Source of the DNA: Climacium dendroides
Taxonomy: Eukaryota; Streptophyta; Bryopsida; Hypnales; Climaciaceae
DNA length: 64,000 nucleotides
Assembly: GCA_950106755.1 (NCBI GenBank)
Contig: OX467083.1
Span: 4,377,501-4,441,500 of the forward strand
Reading direction: 5' to 3'
Made by a program: the position numbers and the translations under genes. This document shows, in pieces, positions 51,828 through 63,070 of this stretch. The notes beneath the pieces are model-generated. The model saw only the letters and a list, made by a program, of their open reading frames with translations, made no database searches and was not told where the DNA came from. Position 1 is the first letter of the stretch. The number at the start of each line of letters is the position of its first letter.

Positions 51828-52690
51828 AAGGTGGTAGAGGTTGAAGTTAGCTTTCCAAAAAGTTTAGGTACACTAGAAGGCAATCAATAACAAAGACATG
51901 GAAGTCATTCTACTATAAGGATGTTAGTTGGCAAAGGTATTCAAGAGTGCCAACTTCAAAGGATAATATCTACAAAATTGTGAAGGCGATGGGGCTGATT
52001 TTTTAGAGAGGTGGTTGGAATTGAAGTTAACTTTCCAAAAACCTTTGGTACATTAATCAAAAGGTACTTCCTCCATACCAAAATAAATCTAGGGATTCCA
52101 AATATACTTGTTCCAAATTAAAATTGAAATTAGATCTCTACAATTTGATGGATAACAATTCGACCTAGTTCAAATACCCTCAAACAAAATAATCTCAAAT
52201 ACCACACTCTAGAGACTATATAGCAATTTGATCCTTGCAAAAGGAATTGAAACACAACCTCTAATCAACCAAAAGCAAAGAATTCAACCCACAACTATAT
52301 AGTTAGTAGCTTACAAATTTTTTGTTGAAATTTTTTTGTACTCAAAACATAGGATATTGTTGGAATTGAATATAGAGGACGTCAATAGACATCACTACAC
52401 TAACATTGCTGAGAGAATGATCAAAATTAATACCATTGGAGCATTTCTAAAAAGGGCAAAAAAATTCAATTTTGCCACCTATTTTCAACATGTGCCACTT
52501 CATTGTTGATTTCCATTCTTTTATGTCTAGTAGGGTTCAATAGAAGCTAGAATAACTACACAATCTTTTGAAAATAGGAGTTACTCATACACTAATCTAG
52601 CCATTTCTAGGAAACCTTGGATTATTTCTAGGACAAAGGGAGTAATCAATAACAAAGACATGGTGGTCATTCTACTAAGAAGGGATCAAC
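51828..52690. repeat. direct duplication with 180-bp offset, second copy split by the Stowaway-like element
   Basis: The word TTGAAGTTAGCTTTCCAAAA starts at 51841 and its close copy at 52021. The first copy continues into CAATCAATAACAAAGACATG (51881 onward). In the second copy that continuation appears only after the inserted element, at 52644 onward. The two copies differ by scattered substitutions, so the duplication is not recent. Confidence 0.65.
52067..52642. mobile_element. 576-bp Stowaway/mariner-like element with TA target
   Basis: The left end reads CTTCCTCCATACCAAAATAA and the right end is the inverse of CTCCCTTTGTCCTAGAAATA, both close to the CTCCCTCCGTCCC end of Stowaway and plant mariner-like elements. 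TA flanks both sides (52065-52066, 52643-52644). A paralogous, uninterrupted copy of the insertion site lies at 51871-51927, where AAGG is directly followed by CAATCAATAACAAAG. The interior shows no recognisable transposase. Confidence 0.75.
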
Positions 52691-54029
52691 TTCCTCCTTA
52701 GTTGTAAATATCATGACATTTTACCCTTAAAATCCCAAAGTCCCCTTAAAGAACTATTGGGATATTGGGTAAGCTTATATGACCTCAATTTTGACATGAT
52801 TTCCTAAATTTTTTTTAAAAGTATAAAATCACACTAGCTTTTTGGAAATATCATTTTTATTTCAATTAGTGCTTGGGAACACAAGTTATGTCATCCTAAG
52901 TCCAAAGAATAGTTCGTTGGACAATACAATAAAATCACAAAAAATCAAGTTTTTAATTTTTCTTCAAAGATATCACTTTTATCTATGTTTGATTCATTTC
53001 ATTTGAATTAGTGATGTGAAAATTATGGGACTTTTTGGTTTATAGGCAATCATTGCATATTTGCATCATTTTGAAAAATAACTTATAAGATTTCATTTTT
53101 AGTAACTCTATTTTGATAATTTTTCAAAAAAAAAAGTCCACATAGTTGATTTTGTTTGCTATTAGGATTAGTGTACTTCAAATCCATTTGAGAACTATTG
53201 ACAATTTAGTTTTTCCTTCAATTTAAATCACAACATTTAGAACCTTTAGATTGTTAATGACTTTCATATAATCAATCTTGTTTCATGGGTACACACGTTA
53301 ATTTACAACTTTTTACATTGTTACAATGCACATGATTATTGCAAAGAATTGGCACTACTTTGCAATGAGTATTCTCTATCACTTTCATTCCTAAGATACA
53401 AGTGCGCAAGAGACACAAATTATCAACATAAATTAATTATCTTTATTGTGCATGTTAGGTGCATTCATGTATACAACAAAACCATGACAATAACACTTAT
53501 TAAATGATGCAATTATTAAGATATAAACTGAAATTGATTTGTGTGTATACTAAATACATACTTGCATTTTGTCAACCAACATCCAAAAATTATTTAGAAA
53601 ATTTAGGTCAAAGGCTAGTTGGTGAAGAGTATGTCTAGCTAAGCCTTGATTTTGTTTGGTTCTTGCCTTTCTCCATCTAATGGAAGTGGTCATTTTCATT
53701 TGGTAGTGAATTTGAACCAGCTAATTTTCCTCATCGTAAAGTAGTGTACTCACAAAGTGACCCTTTTAAGGGCTGTAAATTTCGAATCAAGCACTCGCCA
53801 TAATCATTGTCCAACCCAAAACAGACCCAGAGTCCAGTAAGATAAATGAACTGGTAAGTTATCATGCAAAAATAATTCATAAAACTCTGATCTTATTTGT
53901 GACAGCACGCACATAATGCTCCTAAATGTATTTGAAAAGGGTACTCAAATCATCTGAGGAATGCTGTGTTTAACGATCCAAATTTACTCACAAATGCATC
54001 CAGAAGGCGGCCCTTTTAAGATGATTAAA

Positions 54030-54880
54030 ACTTTCACGACAGAGAAAGCTGGTCACCTGAAAGGTTCTGACTTGCTTCAGAACTTTCACGACAGAGAGAG
54101 CTCCGTGGATGAGCCTCGTTCCGTCTTAGATCTAAACCTGCAATCTTAACTTGGTCTGTTGTAGAAACGCCATCATGCTCATGCGATTCCAAATCGGTAG
54201 AATCCGTTGGGGTTGCCGCGGTCTTCAATCTTTCTACTTGATCTTATTTAGTGCCTGTACTGCCTGTGGACAAATAAGCATAGTCAATTACAGAGAGCTT
54301 TCGAATTGAAATAATTTTTGGGCTACACAAAATCGAGCAGAAACCCCTTGCCAGCCGGAAAAAGTTGCCAGACACTGAGAAAGAGACTCCTCTACTTGCT
54401 GAATAGTATAGCAAAAAACCGCTTGATTCCAAATTTACAGTCCCCAAAACTAATTGAGCAACCCAAAAGATGAGCACTATAGTTACGATTATCACTTGAG
54501 GTTCTATTGACAAACACCAGAGCTCCGTCAATGGGACCAAACTTGGTGGATCCAAATCCTTCCGAATATATAAATTCACGAAATCTTTACCTGAGCAAAA
54601 TTGTTAACATCTGCCGAAACTTGGGCAAAATTCTCCCATATCTGCCAGCTGTTCCGTCTATTTCAACCAACATCCCAGCATTCCATTAATGCCCAGCCAG
54701 AGGCAATCAAACAATGTCTGAAACGAGGTATATCACAACAAGCATGTCGAAAAAAATACAACGGGAAAGAAACAAATGATTTGAAGCTGAGAGAATACTC
54801 CATACTTGTACTTCAGAGTCTCGCGAAAGGGCTCCTTACTTCGTTTCCTGACCATATTCCTGCACGGAACAAAAAGTAAT
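54030..54880 (-). pseudogene. possible downstream exon relics of the TRRAP-like copy
   Basis: On the minus strand below the three sure TRRAP exons, the DNA keeps genic base composition. One stretch (about 54860-54780) reads RETLKYKYGVF and faintly resembles the ETLRPLAYS region of the next TRRAP exon. Another (about 54250-54100) is preceded by a CCACAG acceptor and reads VERLKTAATPTDSTDLESHE. Order and orientation fit, but similarity is weak, and a 111-codon frame between them (54579-54244) is unexplained. A 22-bp direct repeat with 52-bp offset lies at 54029 and 54081. Confidence 0.25.
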
Positions 54881-55486
54881 CCCTAAAGATTGAGCAATAA
54901 TATACAGTAGGTTGGCAGAATCAAAGAAGTACACAAACTGCACATTTAAACTTTACAGATACAATGGACAACAACCTGAATAAAAATGATTCACAAAGAG
55001 ACAAAGAGAAAAGGAGAATCGTTATTACAAGGGGGCCAAATTGTCCATGACTCTCCGTTGTCTGGATTTAGCTGTACGGAACGAGTGAACGAATTAATCG
55101 GTGTATCCACGTCATGTGCCTGAAGTACATACCATACAATCACAACATATTAAAACACAGTTAAAACACCTAGCAAACAAAAAATACAATGGAATGAAGG
55201 ACAGTGAACAGTTTCCGTCCATATTGACGAGCCAAAAAAGAAATTGAGCTGGTTTTTCAGTCTCAAGAAAGGCATTCTAAACCTAAACACAATCATTGAA
55301 CTTCATGACCTCGTTTACGAAAACCTTTTCAGTATAAAAAATTAGTAAATCAGTAGCCAAGACAGATATCTAAAATCATTACAACGATTTAATGAAAAAG
55401 CGTGCATGACTTCAATCCTCCAACAATATTTGCACTAAATTGCAACTGAGTCACATCCCTAAACCACCCCTAACAGCACGTCTTAC

Positions 55487-56943
55487 CTTGGGGATTGAGA
55501 CCGAATTGGGTCAGCTGACAAGCAAGCTGACGAAGCTTTTGGATATGCTGTCCTTGTGCGGACGAAATCAGCAAAGCTCCGCACCAAATAAGCCAGAAAG
55601 GACAGTCTGCACATACCACAAGAACTGGCTAACAATGATCAGTGAAATTGAAACTTTACTATAATACCCATAAGAACAACTAAGCGCAGAAAATAAAAAT
55701 TTGAGACGACGAGGACCTTATCAAAAATTAGGCAGGAAGGCGTCAGCAAAAGTTAGCAATACCTTCACTTGCGCTCCTTTGAATTCTGTATAGACATTCT
55801 TCAGTGTCGGAGGTACTTCAGTGGGTCCAGTGATCCCCATAGCGCTCACCATCAGAGGAAGCAATACAGGTATATTTTGGAGCACATAGCGAGGATATAA
55901 CTGGAAGAGGAACATCACAATCAAAGGGCACTCAGTGACCACTTTGGACGACCGGGTGCTTGGAATTGACTGCCCAGACATCAGACCTCTAGCTGCTGAC
56001 CTCATTTGTCCCATATATCCATGATTGTGATGGGAGCTGGCACATCTCCAGTACTGGATTCATCAAAGACGTAGCTTCGGTTGCCCTAAAATTCTGGTAA
56101 ACCTGCAACAGAAAATTATAAACTGAATCTAAAATCTAAAATTAATATTGTCTTGATGCAGACCATGACAAGACAAAATTTCAATCATCAAGACCCAAAA
56201 GAAATCATGTTCCACATCCATTGAGGCACTAATGCGACGGCCAGACAGCTAGAATCGCATCAAATATTGGAGCAAGCAATCATTGCTTTTAAAAAATACC
56301 TGCAGATTCGATTTCACAAGAAGTTCCACTAAACTATAAGAGGAAGTGTGTATGACTTTAGTGCAGTCTTAAGTTTAGGCGATGAACATCACAAAGTCAG
56401 ATCTTGACCACTAGCAGCACCTTAGCCGATGAACTCATTCATATGCAGATGTTTATCCGTAAATGGTCACAAATGTTTTCTTCCACAAAATAAAGAACTT
56501 GATAATATCACCTCACCTGCACCTTGAGCAGCTTCATGGAAAAAAATCCTCAGAAAACATCATAATTTACATATAGTCATACCTTGTGTACAAAGTCCAG
56601 AAACTGCTGCACACCAGGTTCAAGAGCCAGCCGAAAGTTTTTGTGAAGATCAAAGATGATTCTTAAACAGATCAAACCATTCTCCTCATTATAGCATGCC
56701 AGAACAAGCATGGACAGCTTCAGCAGGTCTTGCACAAAAGGGTGAAGCACCTCACCGTGAGGTAACCGATCGATTGAGGACCTCAATGACAACATTCCGA
56801 AGCTTGTGCTCCACATTGTCGATAGTTTGGGGCTTTGTAAGAGTGGAGAAGACGCGGAAGTAGCTCTTGAGAAAGTTCAAGTACTCGGACGTATGCGTAA
56901 TCTCTATGCTGTCTCGTACTTCAGTGGCCAGCACGAACCTATT
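55487..56943 (-). pseudogene. TRRAP/Tra1 N-terminal fragment, intron-containing and broken
   Basis: Three exons of the giant PIKK-family coactivator subunit Tra1/TRRAP (SAGA and NuA4 scaffold) can be read: 56943-56583, 56102-55763 and 55606-55487, each with AG before and GT after (donors GTATGA, GTATTG, GTAAGA). Exon one gives EVRDSIEITHTSEYLNFLKS and DNVEHKLRNVVIEVLNR, then ENGLICLRIIFDLHKNFR. Exon two begins VYQNFRAT and has STRSSKVVTECPLIVMFLFQ and FKGAQVK. Exon three carries RPHKDSISKSFVSLLVS. Lesions include a 4-bp tandem duplication (ATCGATCG near 56765-56775), shifts in exon two (near 56075 and near 56010), a shift before RPHKDS, and a TGA where Cys is expected after LLVS. Introns are present, so it is a duplicated genomic copy, not a retrocopy. 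It covers only a small N-terminal part of a protein normally near 3,800 residues. Confidence 0.8.
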
Positions 56944-58439
56944 CTGCCAAGCTGCAAACCAATCTAAGGCGTCAGCAAATAGAACGCCATCCAATCCTGC
57001 TCATCGTAAGACCCTGAACCCCTAACTCCAAACATGAGCATCAAACAATCGCGAGCTCAAACCCAAGCTCGGGTCCACCGTCCTATCAATCCCTCACATG
57101 GTCAAGCAGACCGAATCAATGTGAATAGCTCCCTCGCTTGATAAATACCTCCGCGATTCACACAGACCCTAGCGAAGCCTTCCTATTCAGAATTCCATGA
57201 ATTAGAGCCACGTTTTCGCCACTTGAAAACTTCGTTCTCGCCATAAATACCCAAGGCAAATCTCGAAACTCCTCCATCACCAAAAACTCGCGACGCCGGA
57301 AAAAAATAAGCACCAAAAGAACATGTTCTCTCAAAAAATAATTCGCAATGAAAAAAATGACAAGTGTGATTATAAAACAAAATCACTTGGTAGTGAGTGG
57401 TACACTCGCAAGAATTGCGAACACAAGTCTGAGACCATGCTACAAAATTCCTGGTCAGCTATAGGTGAAACCTAATCATCATAGGGCTGCTTACGGAAGA
57501 CAGAAGTGCAGGAATGCATTTCGCACTAGGCTTATGGGGTACCAGTTAAAATGGCGTTTTCGAATTTGCAGTGAAAGAAATTTTAGTGTTGCCAATTTTG
57601 ATAGCCTCTTGAGAGTTGAAAAATTGGTATTTTATTATAATTTTTTTTTCAAAACATCATTTTTAGGTTAATAACACGTGTACCAAATTTCAAGGTCAAA
57701 AGATTCACACCAAAAAAGATATTCAAAATCTATCAACATGTGTAGTTGTAAAAAAACTTTAACAGCCTCCCAAGGATTGAAAAAAAAAAATTTGCAATGA
57801 AATTTTTGGAATAGCAATTCTTATATGTTAATAACATATGTTCCAAATTTCAAGGCCAAAAGATCAATATAAAAAAAGATATTCACAATCTACCAACATG
57901 TGTTGTTTTGAGAAACAATTGTAGAAACCATTTCACTATTGCCAACTTTGACACCCTCCCAAGGGCTAAAAAATTACTTATTTACTACAAATTTTTTGTC
58001 ACAGAATGCTTTCTATGTCGATAACATGTGTGCCAAATTTCAAAGCCCAAAAGATCATACAAAAAAAGATATTCAAAATCTACTAACATGTGTTTACTAA
58101 AATTCTTAGTGTGACTTCCATTGTAGATAAACTTGAGTTCTTAATTAAAAAAACTATTACCTGAGTAATAGTTGAAAGTTCGTTCCAAGGGAGGCTAATA
58201 TAATAGAATTACTTCTATTTTGAATTCTTAATAGGTCATTGCAATTATAGAACATAAAAGAAAAAATTCATTAACCACATATACAAATGTTTTTCCTCAC
58301 GCGATAAACTAATTGCTAAATTTGCCACTCTACTCTTAAAGGCTACAAGGGTTAAGAATATGCTCTCAATTTGGTTCTTTATTAATCTTTAAATTTTATA
58401 TTTAATCTTCCTTTATATCTTTTGTCTCCAATTGGGATT

Positions 58440-60300
58440 CTTTATCCTTTAATATCTTTAATTCCTTCCTTTTAAATCGGCTTCCAGTCTTCCAATTCGG
58501 TACCATAGCCTCCTATTCAATCTTGTCTGCTCTCTTGAGAACAGCTTGATCTTTATTCACTAATTTGGAATTTTGATCCTTGCAGTTCAACTTCGATTTG
58601 ACATCCTTTACCTTATATTCACTCATTTTCATCTCATGCCTTCCTTACAGCAATTATTCTCCAATTTGGTAATTGTATCAAATCAAACCTATAAATCACT
58701 CTGATTGTCTCTTATTTGCACAGCACAACATATCTCACCAACTAGGAATTAAATATTCTACTTTCAACCCAGTTGCTATAAAATCGATCAACACTCTTAC
58801 AATCCAATTCGGTAAAAACATTCATTCAGTACTCAATATAGATTTCACAATTCACTCCCTATTTGGACACTCAACCATCATACTACAATGACATACACAT
58901 CCAATTTGGCTCAATTAAAACAACATATGTCAGCACTCATCCCACTAGGACTGAATCAAACTTTGAGACACATATATAATTTCCAACTTGGGCCTCACAA
59001 CATCCATCAACATCATTCAACAAATTCATTCACAATGTAATTTCTCAATTTAAATCATCATACATAACCAACTTCCATCACAATACACCAATTCGGCAAG
59101 AATATATATTCTCAATTAAATTTCCGAATTGGTGATCAGATCACGGTTACAGATCATTCACAATTGTTTCCAACAAAGTTCAACTGTTCCACATGATTGC
59201 TTCATCAACTAAAATAATATTCCTATTAGGCTCAACTACTCAATCAGATAAAATTATCTGCCTCACTTCACAAACACCCAAGCTATACAAGATTTGAATC
59301 TAAACTTCCCGCTAGAATTCCAAATTGTCATCTTTCAAGCACAACTTCCTAAATATCATCAATTAAACACACTCCACCAAGTTCACTCCAACTTGGATAA
59401 AATCTTCACCATAATATCCACACTCTTGCACACACACATTCATCGCCATGCACTGGCACACTAGCAACTCCAACTAGGATATAAACTCAAACACATAATC
59501 ACTCCGATTAGGACACAGACATAACATTCAACCACACCGATCCAACTGGATCCACACAGACACAACTCCCAATTGGAAAACACACACACACATGCAAATG
59601 CAAGAAAAAAAAAGCTACACAACCTTGACCAACTGGGATACGCATTGGATATTTGCTCAACAGTGGATAAGAAATAATGAAACCCCACTTGGAACCTAAT
59701 AGGACTACACTGACAGTTGTCAAATTGGAGAAGACAATCAACTGACATCGACTCAATTTGGGATTTCACCTGACACCAACATTGACCATAACTTCATTCC
59801 ACCTGTCGCCATTCATCCAATTCGGCTGAAACACCATTAACTCAAAACTGAACACTACCCCAGTTGGCATTCACTATTGACTCACCAACTCAGCATTGAC
59901 TGGACTTCCGACTTGGAACTTTAAACAATCACACCAACCGCCTAGGCAGCAAGACTACTCCCATTTGGAATCAAATCAACTAACCAAAATACCTAATTTG
60001 AACATGAAAACAACCAAACTAGTAGCAAAAGCTCTCACATTACACTCAAAATAGCTCAAAAATTGCCAGTCTTTACATCCTATTCGGTTATCTACATCCA
60101 CCATAAGGTTTGAACTTATAGGTTCCATCTTCTCAAAATTTCTCCAACCTCTGAATTGTTTTAACAAGGATTCCAATAGTAGCTACAATGTCAACACCTA
60201 TCTTCCTTGCCTCACTAAATCCTACAATGCAAGCACAAGTTTCATCTGAAATGGCCATCATCTACAAATTTCAAAATGCTAATTGGATCCAAAAATTTCA
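58440..60300. repeat. core of the foldback element: irregular array of CCAAYTNGG-like words
   Basis: Between the arms the plus strand is A/C-rich and G-poor, and words such as CCAATTCGG, CCAACTTGGG, CCAATTGGAA, CCAACTAGG and CCCATTTGGAA recur about every 30-100 bp; I count roughly 25. There is no stable unit length. On the minus strand one frame stays open for 102 codons (59769-59461) with repeated Trp/Ser words. I do not know what produced this pattern. Confidence 0.55.
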
Positions 60301-60344
60301 ATAACCAACCTCATACACTCATCACTCAAACCTTAGTAAGTGAT

Positions 60345-60500
60345 CACCCATCATCCATGATGCAACCCTCATTCACTTAGTTACCACATAGCCTCACTTA
60401 CTCAGTTAGTACATAACCTCACTCACTTAATCATCACATAGCCTTAACTTACTCACTTATTACATCCTTCATGTACTCAATCATCACTTAGGCTACTCAT
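60345..60500. repeat. degenerate tandem repeat of about 27 bp
   Basis: Inside the foldback element, words such as ACTCACTTAATCATCACATA, ACTTACTCAGTTAGTACATA and similar follow each other about every 26-28 bp for four to five copies. Confidence 0.6.
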
Positions 60501-62334
60501 GTTCACAAACCTTCAATCCTCTACTTAAAAAAATAATCACCCATCACTTGCCTCTTAGATCATCACACATCTCACCTCTTGTAATGCTCAATTCTAAATG
60601 CAAGCATTCATATTGAGAGAAAAAGTTTCTTCATGCATATACAGTGCTCAATTTTTAAAACAAGTGCATTTTTTGAGATGTGACAAGTGCACACATTTAG
60701 ATTTGGATAGCCTTGATTTTGTTGAGAATAAGCATTTATGTTTAGGGATTGCGTCATTTGGATAATTTCAATTTAGAAGCATGAGTGTTCAAGATACTTC
60801 AACATTTTCAATGTCTTTAAAAGGTTTCTCACAACTACACACATTCATAAATTTTGGATATCTTTTTTGTATAAATTTTTTGACCTTGAAATTTGGCACA
60901 CATGTTATTAACATAAAGAACATCTTGTACTAAAAATTTCATGGTAAACAGACAACTTCTCAACCCTTGAGAGGGTGTCAAAATTGGTAGTAGTGAAATT
61001 GTTTCCCCCATTGTTTCCCACAACTACACATGTTGGTAGATTGTGGATATCTTATTCTTTGTAAATCTTTTGACCTCCAAATTTCTCACACAAGTGCCAA
61101 AAATTTAATGGTAAATAAAAAAAATTTAGTCCTTGGGAGGGTGCCAAAGTTGGCAGTAGTGAAATGGTTTCTTACAACTACACATGTTGGTAGATTTTGA
61201 ATATCTTTTTTAGTATGATCTTTTTGGCTTTGAAATTTGGCACACATTCTATCAACATAGAAATCATTTTGTGACAAAAATTTTGTAGTAAATAAGTAAT
61301 TTTTTAGCCCTTGGGAGGGTGTTAAAGTTGGCAATAGTGAAATGGTTTCTACAATTGTTTCTCAAAACAACACATGTTGGTAGATTGTGAATATCTTTTT
61401 TTATATTGATCTTTTGACCTTGAAATTTGGAACATATGTTATTAACATATAGGAATTGCTATTTCAAAAATTTCATGAAATTTTTTTTTTCAATCCTTGG
61501 GAAGTTGTTAAAGTTTTTTTACAACTACACATGTTGGTAGATTTTGAATATCTTTTTTTGTGTGAATCTTTTGACCTTGAAATTTGGTACACGTGTTATT
61601 AACCTAAAAATGATGTTGTGACAAAAAAAATTATGGTAAAATATCAATTTTTCAGCTCTTGGGGCTATCAAAGTTGACAACACTGAAATTTCTTTCACTG
61701 CGAATTCGAAAACGCCATTTTGATTGGTACCCCACTGTACTTGGTTGTCATCCTCACTCGTGCAGCGTGTTTGCAAACCTTGACACAGTACACAATCCTT
61801 GGGGGTTCACTGATTGTGCAGACTTACCACAGACATGACAGAATTAGTGCGACCTCCACAATTGGAATTAACTTCGTAAGTAAGCTCAGTAAGTTAACCA
61901 CAAAGTCTTGGAAAAACATAAGTTAGATGATGCCATGAAACATGTGCTCTTCAAAAAAGAAAATTGAGATTTTTTATTATGTTATGCATTGTGGATACAA
62001 ATTATTTTTCCAGATTAAATTTTAAAAAAGCATTTCAATGTATTCTTCAAATTCTAATGACAAACTTTAGGTTGGAATTGTTTTGGCTAATATTTAAGGT
62101 AGTATGCTCTAAAACTGACCATCTTCTTCAAATTGTCTCTATTATTAGTTGGAGAATGAAGATGAGGTGATTCTTAAATGAACCACTTTAGCAATTGAAT
62201 GAATCAAGAAAAAATTGTTTATCTATTGCAAGAGCTAATCATTGTCTTTGATTATTGCACATTTCTTTACAAATTGCAAGTAAACACATTTGAGGAGACC
62301 TATAGTCACAAATAGGTGCCTATGCCCCAAATCT

Positions 62335-62850
62335 TTGAAATGCATGGAATTTTTCCCTATCAATCCTTTACTAAGCCTCGCAAATCCCTTTTGACTCAAG
62401 GACATGGCCAACACTCATTTGGCAACAATGTCTTTTGGGCTCGAAATTGTCAAGATGTCTAAGGAAAGAGACCATGATATAGTTCTTATTTAGGGGCTTC
62501 GTCATTTCGGTTGCATGGCTTGATTGGAATGCTATTTGTTTCAACAACAACAATTGGCCAATACAAAAATTGGAACAAGTTTTTTGGAAAGCTATCATTG
62601 ATCATGCTTGTATTGCTTGGTTTAAAAGTACCGAGTTGTATTACCTTTATCTAAATAAAGAGGGCACATTTCTCAAGTAGTTTGACAACATTTGGCTACA
62701 TACAAAGTTCTTTGGAGAGAGATTTCACCTTCAAGATGAGATGGCATCTTGTTGTCCTAAAAGTGGTGGTGTTCACTTAAGCCTTATCAATCTCCCTAGT
62801 TTGAATCATTGGTCATCGGCCTTGTTGAACTTCCCTTGACATCTTGTTCT
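62335..62850 (+). pseudogene. LINE-like (non-LTR retrotransposon) 3' end relic
   Basis: With one or two frame changes the plus strand reads SFTKPRKSLLTQGHG (about 62366-62410), then LDWNAICFNNNNWPIQKLEQ, VFWKAIIDHACIAWFKSTEL and YYLYLNKEGTFLK (about 62520-62680), followed by KFFGERFHLQDEMASCCPKS. The pattern W-x-RN-x-x-FNN-x-x-W-x-x-x-KL-x-Q-x-x-W is like the region after reverse transcriptase in plant LINEs. The family call is tentative. The frame ends at a TGA near 62840. Confidence 0.35.
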
Positions 62851-63035
62851 TGGCTTTGTTGTGGTTTACTTGGGTTCATTGTTAAGCCTTAAGTGTTCTT
62901 TCACTTTAATTGGGTTGTCTATTTTTTTATTTTTAGTTGTGGAAAATGAAAAAATTGATGCTAAGGACTTGTCCCTTAGTTCCATGTATTCTTTTTCTTT
63001 CAGTCAATGAAAATTGTCCATGTATTTCAAAGAAA

Positions 63036-63070
63036 TATTTATTTTTATTTATTTTTATTTATTTATTTAT
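63036..63070. repeat. (TTTA)n simple repeat
   Basis: A run of TTTATTTA words with small interruptions, just right of the LINE-like relic. Confidence 0.8.

Larger units (their letters stand above)
57535..61734. mobile_element. 4.2-kb foldback element with long, tandemly built inverted arms
   Basis: Both ends begin TGGGGTACCA and continue TGGCGTTTTCGAATT then GCAGTGAAAG, in inverted orientation. The arms stay highly similar for about 560 bp (left 57535-58098; right 61734 to about 61175). Each arm is made of units of about 160-200 bp that share words such as CCCTCCCAAGGGCTAAAAAA, GTGCCAAATTTCAA and AAAGATATTCAAAATCTAC; I count three units on the left and about five on the right (to about 60830). 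No transposase is visible in the core. Flanking 9-mers (CTAGGCTTA and CTGTACTTG) agree at only five positions, so no target duplication is claimed. Long arms with sub-repeats recall Foldback or MULE elements; the family is undecided. Confidence 0.8.
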
